Below, piece after piece: positions 49,230 through 57,566 of a DNA stretch of 64,000 bases (within the stretch, counting starts at the first letter, position 1; each line of letters opens with the position of its first letter). Where the stretch lies: assembly GCA_019468145.1 (NCBI GenBank), contig JAHXDM010000002.1, positions 62,001-126,000 of the forward strand, given 5' to 3'. The notes under the pieces are model-generated. The model was not told where the DNA came from. It ran no database searches and was given only the letters and a program-made list of their open reading frames with translations. A program made the translations under genes and the position numbers. Origin of the DNA: Rickettsia endosymbiont of Bradysia coprophila (lineage in GTDB: Bacteria > Pseudomonadota > Alphaproteobacteria > Rickettsiales > Rickettsiaceae).

Positions 49230-50133
49230 AGACTTCTTGCATAACCTAGGATATAGGATAAAATGATAAGATTTTAGGAATTTTATCATATGAGATATGA
49301 AGAACTTAAAAAGTTTGGGGAAGAAGAATTTAGACGTTTAACAGGGGTTAAGAAGAATACTTTTGCAAGAATGACTATTATTTTAGAAGAAGCAGAAACA
49401 AAGAAGAAAAGATTTGGGGGCAAACCAAACCATTTAAGTATAGAAGAGAGGTTATTGATGGCCCTAGAATATATAAGGGAATATAGAACATATTTTCATA
49501 TATCAGCTTCATATGGAATATCTGAAAGTAGTTGTTATCGGAATATAAAATGGGTAGAAGATACTTTAATTAAGCATCCGGATTTTGCTCTTCCTGGTAA
49601 GAAAGCTTTAGTTAAAAGTGATATGACGTATGAAACCATTCTAATTGATGCCACAGAAAGTCCTATCCAGCGTCCAAAAAAAGACAAAAACGCTACTATT
49701 CAGGTAAGAAGAAAAGACATACTTTAAAAACTCAGCTGGTAGTAGACAAAAAGACAAAACAAATAATATGTACAAATTATGCAAATGGTAAACGACATGA
49801 TTTTAGGTTATTTAAGGAATCCAAAATTAATATCCATCCTGATACTAATGTAATTACCGATACTGGATATCAAGGGTTACAAAAGATTCATGCTAAATCT
49901 GAGTTACCAAAAAAGAAGACTAAAAAAAATCCATTAACAAAACAAGATAAGAAAAATAACCAAAAACTGGCAAGTACCAGGGCCCTGAATGAAAATGTTA
50001 TCGGCATGCTAAAACGTTTTAAAATTATTGCTGATAAATATCGAAATCGACGTAAAAGATTTGCTCTAAGATTTAATTTAATCGCTGGTTTATATAATTG
50101 GGAACTAAATTATTAGGGTTATGCAAGAGGTCT
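49230..50133 (+). mobile_element. IS5-like insertion sequence, complete (904 bp)
   Basis: 17-bp terminal repeats AGACTTCTTGCATAACC and its inverted partner with one mismatch (GGTTATGCAAGAGGTCT). Flanks fit either a TA or AAT duplication; the exact border cannot be fixed. Contains one transposase in two frames. Partial copies lie at 1-156 and 31751-32204. Confidence 0.93.
49290..50116 (+). CDS. IS5-like family transposase in two overlapping frames
   Basis: The first frame (49290-49727, 145 residues) has the DUF4096-like N-domain (FGGKPNHLSIEERLLMALEYIREYRTYFHIS) and the first catalytic Asp (LIDATESPIQRPKK). It ends just past an A/G-rich run (AAGAAGAAAAG). A -1 shift there gives RHTLKTQLVVDKKTKQI, the family sequence, continuing through ITDTGYQGL (second Asp) and NENVIGMLKRFKI (Glu) to a stop at 50116. 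The same break is present in the partial copy at 31751-32204. This fits programmed frameshifting rather than damage, though an inherited mutation is possible. Confidence 0.85.
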
Positions 50134-50919
50134 AATGAATGTTGTTCCAAGGACTGCTAGTATACATGGAATTACTATTTGAGGATAATTACTTAAGGCC
50201 TGCCAGAAATCAAAAGAGCTATTATTATTTCCTAAATGTTCTTCCTGATAAGGATCAGAAGGGGGATGATAAAATCTACCTGATAACTGTTGATTATTAG
50301 AGTTATCTTCTGCTTCATGTTGGATGATCATGTGATTTTCAACGATTTGATTGGTAGAACTGGTGCCGTTATTAAATAATTCATGAGGCAGATTAGAGAA
50401 ATTACTACCAGCGGTATCGTGGTGTAAAGTAACGTTTTGGTTAAATAGTTCATCCGTAGTCCCATTAAGATACTCATTACCTAGAACACTAGAAGTGGAG
50501 TTAGTTGCTTTTTCAAATGTAATGCTTAGTCTACCCTTTTGGTCATACGTCTCTTTACTGCTTACCTCGTACTCTGTGCTAAGGCAGTCTACAGTCCGCT
50601 GTTTAACTTCTGTTGCATTATTTTTACTCATTTCATGAGGTTTTTTCCATTCCCTACATTTGGTTTCTAAGTTATATAGTTTCACAAGTTGGGCATTTTT
50701 TACTGTTGAATTTTTGATAATAGCAGCCTTAAATTTCCCTTGTATTAATGCCTTATTACATACACTATCATAAAACCCTATGGTTTCTTGGGCATTATTT
50801 ATTTTTTTTTGTTGCTCTATTAAATTATTTTTTAATTCTGCTTCAGTGCTATTAGTGCATCCTGTATTTTGTGGTAACATAGTGAAAAATCTTTTTTAAT
50901 TTATAAAATTGGTTTAGTT

Positions 50920-50960
50920 AACAAAAATTGTACAGTTTAGTTAAAATGACAATTTTTGTT
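50920..50960. promoter_or_regulatory. 12-bp inverted repeat in a divergent intergenic region
   Basis: AACAAAAATTGT (50920-50931) and ACAATTTTTGTT (50949-50960) are perfect inverted partners, 40 bp upstream of the minus-strand membrane-protein start and 290 bp from the plus-strand amidase. Suitable as an operator or as a strong hairpin in the 5' leader. The remaining 50961-51109 is AT-rich without other clear signals. Confidence 0.5.
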
Positions 50961-51109
50961 ATTAATAGTTAAAAACATTAACAAATTATTAACTTATTAA
51001 TGTTATTTTAACCAGTGTATGTATAAACTCTGAAAAGCAGAAGTCAAGCAATTTATGTAATAAAATTAGTTTTTTGTTGTAAATTGTGAGATCTTGAGTC
51101 AATCAATAG

Positions 51110-51139
51110 TTGACAAATGTTAACAAATTCAGCTATACT
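51110..51139 (+). promoter_or_regulatory. Sigma-70 promoter of the amidase gene
   Basis: TTGACA at 51110-51115, 18-base spacer, TATACT at 51134-51139; about 110 bases of leader before the ATG at 51249. The leader includes an imperfect hairpin, TGAAAGC / GCTTTTCA. The -35 box and following AATGTTAA are shared with the promoter at 47633. Confidence 0.75.
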
Positions 51140-51248
51140 GAAAGCTTGTGGCTTTTCAATTTTCCTTCCACTATTTAAGGGGAAGTTTAAGTGGTATAAC
51201 AATAAATTTGGTTATATATAATAAAAATATAAATAAGGAGAAGCTAAA

Positions 51249-52199
51249 ATGTCATTAAGTCTAAAATCTGTAAATTCCATCCCGATAGATCAAGCTTTTC
51301 CGGGAGTATTTGAACCCAATACGGGTATTAATGTTTCAGGGAGTACTATTCATGGAGTGGAAGGGAGTTATACCGTAGACCTATTTCCGGAAGCCCAGAA
51401 AAACCGTAATCATTATGACAGCCGTGAGGGAGCTCAAATAAAATATCTGATTATGCATTACACAGTGGTGGATTTTGCTGCAACCGTAGATATATTTACG
51501 GCTAATATCGATAAGGGCCGTACTAGTGCTCATTTTGTTGTTACCCAAAAAGAAGAGTGTTTGCAAGGAGGGAAATTATTACAAGCCATGCCAGATAACA
51601 GCAGAGCGTGGCATGCGGGGGTCAGTGCTTGGCAATTGGATAAAAATCTTAATGCGCTTTCATTGGGGATTGAGCATGTTAACCTGGGGTTTACGGCAAG
51701 GGAGGGGTGTGAAAAAATAGAGCTTCCTAAAAAATATTATCCTTTTGATGAAGAACAAATTTGTAGCTCTGGGATTTTGAGCAAAAATATTGTTAAGCAA
51801 TATAATATTTTACCCCAGCATGTGCTAGGACATGAAGACATTACGCCAGGACGGAAATCTGATCCAGGTCCTTTATTTCCGTGGGCTAGGTTGTACCATA
51901 ATTATGGCGTGGGTGCGTGGTTGGATGATGAAGAAATGAACAAAGAGGTGATTATCCAAAAATATCACCCTACGCGGCCTTATCCTCCTATAAGTCATGA
52001 TATTTTACTAGAAATATTAGTATCTTATGGCTATTGTCTTGCAGGAACTACTCCTTCAGATATTATCAAAGCTTTTAAAACGCATTTTTCTGCTAATCAA
52101 TGCCCAGAAATTTGTGATGACAGTATTAGAGAAGAAGAGATGTTTTGGGCGTGGGCTTTAGAAGCCAAATATTGTGTGGCAAAATACAGAGCAATTTAA
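51249..52199 (+). CDS. N-acetylmuramoyl-L-alanine amidase (Amidase_2 / AmiD-like)
   Basis: 316 residues with a strong RBS (AGGAG). The Amidase_2 domain (about 60-235) has the zinc-site pattern: IMHYTVVDF (first His), SRAWHAGVSAW, VLGHEDITPGRKSDPGPLFPW (second His and the catalytic Lys/Asp region). A C-terminal extension (about 245-316) looks like a peptidoglycan-binding helical domain. Cleaves between N-acetylmuramic acid and L-Ala. No signal peptide is evident, so export may be non-classical, or the enzyme may recycle wall fragments inside the cell. The stop codon lies in a palindromic element (52195-52345). Confidence 0.9.
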   Translation: MSLSLKSVNSIPIDQAFPGVFEPNTGINVSGSTIHGVEGSYTVDLFPEAQKNRNHYDSREGAQIKYLIMHYTVVDFAATVDIFTANIDKGRTSAHFVVTQKEECLQGGKLLQAMPDNSRAWHAGVSAWQLDKNLNALSLGIEHVNLGFTAREGCEKIELPKKYYPFDEEQICSSGILSKNIVKQYNILPQHVLGHEDITPGRKSDPGPLFPWARLYHNYGVGAWLDDEEMNKEVIIQKYHPTRPYPPISHDILLEILVSYGYCLAGTTPSDIIKAFKTHFSANQCPEICDDSIREEEMFWAWALEAKYCVAKYRAI

Positions 52200-52345
52200 A
52201 AGTCGCACCCTGAAGTTAAAAAATCTAAAATGATTTTAAGTGAATATGACTGCAACCGTCATTGCCAGGAGGTTGCTGCCTTGTCGCAATGACGTTGGTT
52301 ATTCGTAATAATCACTTATTACAACCTTTGGGTGTGACTTTTAAA
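52195..52345. repeat. Nested palindromic elements at the amidase stop codon
   Basis: Outer arms TTTAAAAGTCGCACCC (52195-52210) and GGGTGTGACTTTTAAA (52330-52345); the amidase stop TAA is inside the left arm. An inner RPE-like unit sits at 52257-52294 (CGTCATTG ... GCAATGACG). One element has probably inserted into another. Confidence 0.85.
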
Positions 52346-52501
52346 CTACCCTGGGCAAAATATGGATAAGAAATTCTCGCTAATTTGTGAAAATTCTGGT
52401 AAATTATCAATTTTTATAAATAAAAATAACTTCTTTTGCAACAATGTGCTAGAATCATGTTGTGAGTAAAAATTGTTTAGTAAATAATAATTTTTGTATT
52501 A

Positions 52502-53197
52502 ATGGATAAGTTATTAAAATCACTGCAAGATTATATTAAATCTGGGGAATATTTTGTAGATTCTAGAGAGTGGTATAATACTACCTATCTCTACCCTCTT
52601 GTGCAGAGGTCAGTGTTATTATTCTTTTTTGGGATAATGTTAACATTATCTGTGATAATGATTGCTAGTGTTAATAGTTTATTACCACTAGTCCAGGATG
52701 TAAGATATACTATTACAGCAGAAACCCTTAAAAATGCCACAATAACGAGTGCTAATCATGTAAAAAATGATGAAATTAGTGCTATTGCGGATATTATGAT
52801 TAGGAATTATGTGACGCATAGGGAATCCTATGATTATGACTTATTACGTCCACAATTTCAGTTTATTCAAAATAATTCTACGCGTATAGTTTTTTTACAG
52901 TTTGTTAATTTTATGAATATTGATAATCCAATATCTCCAGTAATGCGGTATCAAAGAAATTTTAGGCGGACGGTTAATATCTCATCAATAACTTATCATA
53001 AAAATAATGTAGCAGAGGTGATATTTACTTCGCTCGTGAATAATATTTCCAAGGAAGTTTTAGAACGAGTAGTATGGAAAGCTATGATAAATTTTGAAAT
53101 AGATCCAATTAATATACATTTGCCTCCTAAGTCAAAATTTAACTTTGCTGTTACTAATTATAAACTTAAGTTAATAGAAGATAAAAGTATTAGATAA
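52502..53197 (+). CDS. virB8: VirB8-family type IV secretion protein
   Basis: 231 residues. A short cytosolic N-terminus (EWYNTTYLYPLVQRS), one membrane segment (about 38-60, VLLFFFGIMLTLSVIMIASV) and a periplasmic NTF2-like domain with the family motif IADIMIRNYVTHRESYDYDLL (about 95). It is an inner-membrane assembly factor of the Rickettsiales vir homologue (rvh) secretion channel. The stop overlaps the virB9 start (ATGA-type junction at 53197), so the pair is translationally coupled. Confidence 0.93.
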   Translation: MDKLLKSLQDYIKSGEYFVDSREWYNTTYLYPLVQRSVLLFFFGIMLTLSVIMIASVNSLLPLVQDVRYTITAETLKNATITSANHVKNDEISAIADIMIRNYVTHRESYDYDLLRPQFQFIQNNSTRIVFLQFVNFMNIDNPISPVMRYQRNFRRTVNISSITYHKNNVAEVIFTSLVNNISKEVLERVVWKAMINFEIDPINIHLPPKSKFNFAVTNYKLKLIEDKSIR

Positions 53198-53946
53198 TGA
53201 AAAAGTTAATAGCATTTTTTATATTAATATCTTTGGTAAATACTGTATTAGCGGTGAGGGAATCAAGGCCAATGCCTATTGATAGCAGGATCCGGGTTAT
53301 GATATATAATCCTGATGATGTATTTAAGTTTATTGGTTATTATGGATATCAAGCAAGTATTGAACTGGCAAAAGAAGAGGAGATAGTTAGCATATCGATG
53401 GGGGATACTACTTCGTGGCAAATAGTACCGGCGGGTCATAGGATCTTCATTAAGCCTATGGAACAAAATGCTACTACTAATATGACTATTATTACTAACA
53501 AAAGAACCTATTTTTTTGAATTATATGCTGCAGAAGCTTTAGATATGAGAGATCCCGAAATGGTCTTTAATTTAAGGTTTATTTATCCGGACGATGAACA
53601 AACTGGAGATCATGTGCAAAATTATACTGCTTCCAGCTCGGCTAGCCCGGATTTAGTTCATCCCGAGAAGTATAATTTTAATTATTCGATAAGTGGGAAT
53701 GAATCGATTGCGCCGATTAAAATTTTTGATGATGGGGTATATACTTATTTGCAGTTTAGAGATAAGAACGCTGAGTTACCTGCTATTTTTGCAGTAGATG
53801 AGGCTCTACGAGAATCTATGGTAAATTATCGTCTGGCGCAAGATAATGCTAATATGGTGATTATTGAGCAAGTATTCCAAAAATTATCCATACGGTTAGG
53901 GAAAAAAATAGTGTGCGTGTATAATGAAGCATTTAAACCATATTAA
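53197..53946 (+). CDS. virB9: VirB9-family type IV secretion protein
   Basis: 249 residues with a signal peptide (MKKLIAFFILISLVNTVLA). The N-domain has the VirB9 order: RESRPMPIDSRIRVMIYNPDDVFKF, SISMGDTTSWQIVPAGHRIFIKPME, NMTIITNKRTYFFEL. The C-domain has the YNFNYSISG, PIKIFDDGVYTYLQF and LPAIFAVD strands. It forms part of the outer-membrane core complex with VirB7 and VirB10, neither of which follows here. Rickettsiales typically carry extra scattered virB8/virB9 copies. Confidence 0.93.
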   Translation: MKKLIAFFILISLVNTVLAVRESRPMPIDSRIRVMIYNPDDVFKFIGYYGYQASIELAKEEEIVSISMGDTTSWQIVPAGHRIFIKPMEQNATTNMTIITNKRTYFFELYAAEALDMRDPEMVFNLRFIYPDDEQTGDHVQNYTASSSASPDLVHPEKYNFNYSISGNESIAPIKIFDDGVYTYLQFRDKNAELPAIFAVDEALRESMVNYRLAQDNANMVIIEQVFQKLSIRLGKKIVCVYNEAFKPY

Positions 53947-53955
53947 TTTTTGCCT

Positions 53956-54462
53956 ATGATAATGTTTTTAGAAACCATATATTCTCCAAAAATCCTGTAT
54001 TTTTTTACCCTATGGATATTAACTACTGGCTTGTTTATAATGTTGAGTAGTGATAATTATGTTCGGAAAATTATAGGCCTGAGTGTAATGCAAAGTTCGG
54101 TATTAATTTTTTACCTTATTTTAGGAAAGGTGAATGGGGGTACGGTGCCAATTGAGCGTAATAGTAGCCAAGCGATAAACCAAAAGGAATCTTCACGTAA
54201 AGAGGTCGTTAGTTCTTTAGAATCTCCAATTTTAATTTCCTCTCCTAGCATTACAGCGCAATATTCCAGTCCAGTTCCTCAAGTCCTTATGTTAACCGCT
54301 ATTGTAGTGGGATTTGCCACTTTATCGGTAGGATTAGCCTTAATTTATCGTATATCGCAACAATTTTCTACTATATGTGAATCTAAAATTCTTGCAGCCA
54401 AAATTCTTGAACTTAAGTTGCCTGAACCGAAGGTTCTTTATAATGAAATGGCCGAAAAATGA
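53956..54462 (+). CDS. mnhC: Monovalent cation/proton antiporter subunit C (MnhC/MrpC, NuoK-like)
   Basis: About 168 residues from ATG 53956; TTG at 53950 or ATG at 53962 are alternatives. Three membrane helices: FFTLWILTTGLFIMLSS (about 15-32), IIGLSVMQSSVLIFYLILG (about 40-60) and VLMLTAIVVGFATLSVGLALIYRI (about 115-140). The segment between helices 2 and 3 (about residues 64-112, rich in S, with ERNSSQAINQKESSRKEVVSS) is far longer than usual in NuoK-like proteins and may be an inserted element. Overlaps the next gene by 4 bp (ATGA). Confidence 0.85.
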   Translation: MIMFLETIYSPKILYFFTLWILTTGLFIMLSSDNYVRKIIGLSVMQSSVLIFYLILGKVNGGTVPIERNSSQAINQKESSRKEVVSSLESPILISSPSITAQYSSPVPQVLMLTAIVVGFATLSVGLALIYRISQQFSTICESKILAAKILELKLPEPKVLYNEMAEK

Positions 54463-56012
54463 TATTAATTAAGCATTTCCCTGTATTGCAGGTAATTTCT
54501 CCATTATTTGGCGCATTATTTTCTCTATTAACTTACCGTTTTACTATTATTGCGCGCCTAATAGCCATTGCTTCAATTTTATTCAGTCTCTATTTAAGTA
54601 TTCAAGGGTTAGGGGCTGTTAATATACCAGTCTTATATCAGTTTGGTAATTGGCCCGCCTCTATTGGCATTGAGTACAAATTAGATTATCTCAATCAGCC
54701 TATAATTATATATATTAATTGTGTAATATTATTTTGCTTAATTTTTTGTAATAAATTAATTCAAGAAACGGTGCTGGAATTTATTGAGAAAAAAAGGCAA
54801 TCATTATTTTATGCTGTTTTATTATTTGCGCATGTAGGTTATCTTGGCATATTAAGTACTAATGATCTGTTCAACTTGTATGTATTCATTGAAATATCAT
54901 CCCTTGCTACTTATGTCCTGATGGCGCAAGGGAATAACCCTCGGGCAGCAGTAGGGGCCTTTGATTATCTTATGCTCGGAACTATCGGGGCAACTTTAAT
55001 ATTAATATCGATTGGGTTGCTGCTAAGCTATACTGGCAATCTTAATATGACTTCAGTATCAAGGCTATTAAAATTACATTATAATTCAAAAATAGTACTT
55101 ACGGCAATTAGTTTTTTTTTAATTGGTGCTATTTTGAAAACGGCTTTTTTCCCTATGCATTTTTGGATGGTAAGAGCATATTATTCAGTAGCACCCGTGA
55201 TGTTAATCTATATTGCTGGGATATCTAGTATCGTAGGTATCTATATAATTTTAAGGTTTATTCATTGTATTATTGACTATAATGTTATTATTAATATTTT
55301 ACCGCCGTTTATTAAGCCATTAGCTTTATCGGCTATTATTTTATGTACTTATTTTGCTTTTACGGCTCAAAAAATTAGAAAGATTATTATATATTCTTCT
55401 CTTTCCCAAATTGGTTATGTTTTTTTATTTCTGGCTATCCTGAAGAATGACAATATTCTATTACCGTTTTTATTTGCCGATAGTCTTAATAAAATAGCGC
55501 TATTTCTAATAGTCGCGATTAGCGATTTATATACCACTAATATTTTAAAAAAATCTGGAATATTATGGCGTTTTTTAGTAGCCTTTAATTTAATTTGTAG
55601 CTGCGGGTTGCCAATTAGTAGTATGTTTATTATTAAGCTTACTATTTTTGAGATGTTGATTAGCCAAAATTTCTGGTTGGAGTTTTGCATTATTACCATC
55701 ACTTCATGTATAGGATTTCTGTATCATTATAAAATTGCCAAAAAACTATTTTTTGAAGAGAGTACTATACTCCTCTCAGATGATTTTGCTGCCTTGCGTG
55801 AGGGTAGAGCTGAGTCAAAATCTAGGAGAGCATTGAATAACAACGCACGCAAATTCATATCAGAGGAGTATAGTCGAGATTCACCTTTGGGAGTATTATC
55901 TCCTCCTAGTTATTACGGGTTAATGGCGATCAGTTTAGCGCAAATAGGTTTATTAATATATTTAACTAGATGGCAAGGTTACTATTATACCATATTAGGA
56001 ACCATAATTTAG
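54459..56012 (+). CDS. mnhD: Cation/proton antiporter subunit D (MnhD/MrpD, NuoN/NuoM-like)
   Basis: 517 residues, about 14 membrane helices. It has the proton-translocation signature: Glu in YVFIEISSLATYVLMAQG and Lys in GAILKTAFFPMHFWMVRAY followed by the AGISSIVG helix. Near the C-terminus (residues about 437-473) an in-frame palindromic element is translated (LSDDFAALREGRAESKSRRALN). It falls in a loop between the helices ending YHYKIAKKLF and starting YGLMAISLAQ. Probably works with the neighbouring subunits in ion homeostasis. Confidence 0.88.
   Translation: MILIKHFPVLQVISPLFGALFSLLTYRFTIIARLIAIASILFSLYLSIQGLGAVNIPVLYQFGNWPASIGIEYKLDYLNQPIIIYINCVILFCLIFCNKLIQETVLEFIEKKRQSLFYAVLLFAHVGYLGILSTNDLFNLYVFIEISSLATYVLMAQGNNPRAAVGAFDYLMLGTIGATLILISIGLLLSYTGNLNMTSVSRLLKLHYNSKIVLTAISFFLIGAILKTAFFPMHFWMVRAYYSVAPVMLIYIAGISSIVGIYIILRFIHCIIDYNVIINILPPFIKPLALSAIILCTYFAFTAQKIRKIIIYSSLSQIGYVFLFLAILKNDNILLPFLFADSLNKIALFLIVAISDLYTTNILKKSGILWRFLVAFNLICSCGLPISSMFIIKLTIFEMLISQNFWLEFCIITITSCIGFLYHYKIAKKLFFEESTILLSDDFAALREGRAESKSRRALNNNARKFISEEYSRDSPLGVLSPPSYYGLMAISLAQIGLLIYLTRWQGYYYTILGTII
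55765..55873 (+). repeat. Palindromic element inside the mnhD-like gene
   Basis: Ends CTATACTCCTCTCAGATGA and its inverted partner TCATATCAGAGGAGTATAG. 109 bp, over 90 percent alike by eye to the intergenic copy at 61629-61735. The open frame is preserved through the element. Confidence 0.92.
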
Positions 56013-56023
56013 GGGGATGAAAA

Positions 56024-57493
56024 ATGTATCCGACCGTTACTCCTGATTTTTTGATTTTATCCACTTTATTATTAGCTAGCTTAAATTTAATTACGCCTTT
56101 TATTAGTAACAGCGATAATAGTACCCGTAATTCTTTGTTAATTATAATCAGCTGTTTCTTTTTTAGTAATATATTCATTATTGATTGGTTGTTTCTGAAA
56201 GGAGTCAGAGCCCAGCATACAGTACAATTAAGTGGGAATTTTTCTTTTAGTTTTCATCTAGAAGCCCTTAGTCTAATTTTTTTAACGCTAATAAGCTTTT
56301 TGTGGATTTGTGCTCTTATTTATACTATCAAATATTTAAAGATTAACAATATTGGCAATTCAAGTAGTTTTCTCTTTTTTTTAAATCTAAGTGTGTTTTC
56401 TGGAATAATGATTGCCTTGTCCGCTAATCTTTTTACGATGTTTACTTTTTATGAGATATTAACATTAGCAACGGCGCCGTTAATTGGTCATTTAGGGGGA
56501 GATAAAGTTATTGCAGGAATGTATCAATATTTAAAAATATTGATAATCTCCGGAGCTTTATTATTTTTACCTGCTATCTTAATAATCTACTCTAAAGTAG
56601 GGCATGGCAATTTTCTAACCCATGGTTTTATAGAAAATTATTTTTCTAAAAATCAGGCAATAATTTTATTCTTTATGTTTATTTTTGGGATAGCTAAGAC
56701 AGCTTTATTGCCGCTGCATCAATGGTTACCAGCGGCAATGGTAGCTCATTATCCTGTCAGTGCATTATTACATGCCGTCATAGTGGTTAAATCTGGGCTA
56801 TTTTGTATTTATAAGGTTCTTATCTATGTTTTTGGTCTGCAATATTTACAATCTATTTTTGCCGAATTTAATATTGCTCTTTTATTCCCCGCCTTAACCA
56901 TATTTTATAGTTCTTTGAAAGCTTTACAGAGTGATAATATTAAGAAGATTTTAGCATATTCTACCATGAACCAATTAGGGATAGCGTTACTCAGTGCTTT
57001 TATGTTTACCTCCAAATCTATGGGAGCGGCTGTTTTGCATTTATGCTCGCATTCTTTTACTAAAATTTGTTTATTTTATGGTATGGGAAGTATTTACAGT
57101 TTAAAAAAGACAGCACAAATTTCCGATCTGTTAGGGGCAGCTGCGGCAATGCCTAAAACTAGTTTTATGGTATTTTTAGCAAGTCTATCATTAATTGGCA
57201 TTCCTCCTTTTGGAGGATTTATTAGTAAATTTTATATTATGCTGGCGGCCAGCCAGCAGGATCAAATATTTATTATGTGTATGTTAGCTTTCAGTTCTTT
57301 ATTTTCGGCCGCTTATTTAACGAAATTGCTGATATTTATGTATAAACCTACTGACAATAATATTACACCCCTCTCTCTTGAACAAAAATTACCCTTACCC
57401 ATGTTCATTAGTTTAATTATTTGTACCAGCTGCGTGGTATTATTTTATTTTATCCAAATTTTTGTTAAAAAGTTTTTTATATATATTGTGTAA
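56024..57493 (+). CDS. NuoL/NuoM/MrpD-like proton-conducting membrane subunit
   Basis: 489 residues, about 14 membrane helices; RBS-like AGGGGGAT upstream, 11 bp after the previous stop. Conserved Glu in TFYEILTLATAPLIGH and Lys in GIAKTALLPLHQWLPAAMVAHYPVSALLHAVIVVKSG, plus KILAYSTMNQLGIAL and LSLIGIPPFGGFISK. It is a canonical antiporter-like subunit. The exact subunit name is not assignable, as Rickettsia encodes several such paralogues side by side. Confidence 0.88.
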   Translation: MYPTVTPDFLILSTLLLASLNLITPFISNSDNSTRNSLLIIISCFFFSNIFIIDWLFLKGVRAQHTVQLSGNFSFSFHLEALSLIFLTLISFLWICALIYTIKYLKINNIGNSSSFLFFLNLSVFSGIMIALSANLFTMFTFYEILTLATAPLIGHLGGDKVIAGMYQYLKILIISGALLFLPAILIIYSKVGHGNFLTHGFIENYFSKNQAIILFFMFIFGIAKTALLPLHQWLPAAMVAHYPVSALLHAVIVVKSGLFCIYKVLIYVFGLQYLQSIFAEFNIALLFPALTIFYSSLKALQSDNIKKILAYSTMNQLGIALLSAFMFTSKSMGAAVLHLCSHSFTKICLFYGMGSIYSLKKTAQISDLLGAAAAMPKTSFMVFLASLSLIGIPPFGGFISKFYIMLAASQQDQIFIMCMLAFSSLFSAAYLTKLLIFMYKPTDNNITPLSLEQKLPLPMFISLIICTSCVVLFYFIQIFVKKFFIYIV

Positions 57494-57566
57494 TTATTAG
57501 TTGTAATTTGTAGTAAGTTTTGCTATTATATTATCCTAAACTCGCGTGCATAAGTGATGTAATCAT

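Larger units (their letters stand above)
49041..50880 (-). pseudogene. Single-span membrane protein interrupted by an IS5-like element
   Basis: Minus strand: codons from ATG 50880 to 50134 give about 249 residues ending YPQIVIPCILAVLGTTFI. The frame then enters the IS terminus and stops (RPLA). Beyond the element, from 49229 to 49041, an in-frame continuation reads LGYKAVKWYKSETKQDY to LLKAESQ. Excising the IS restores a hydrophobic segment of about 20 residues followed by a positive KAVKWYK edge and a cytosolic-type tail of about 55 residues. The N-terminal region is N/S/T/Q-rich (many N-x-S/T). No family recognised. Truncated form may still be expressed. Confidence 0.75.
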
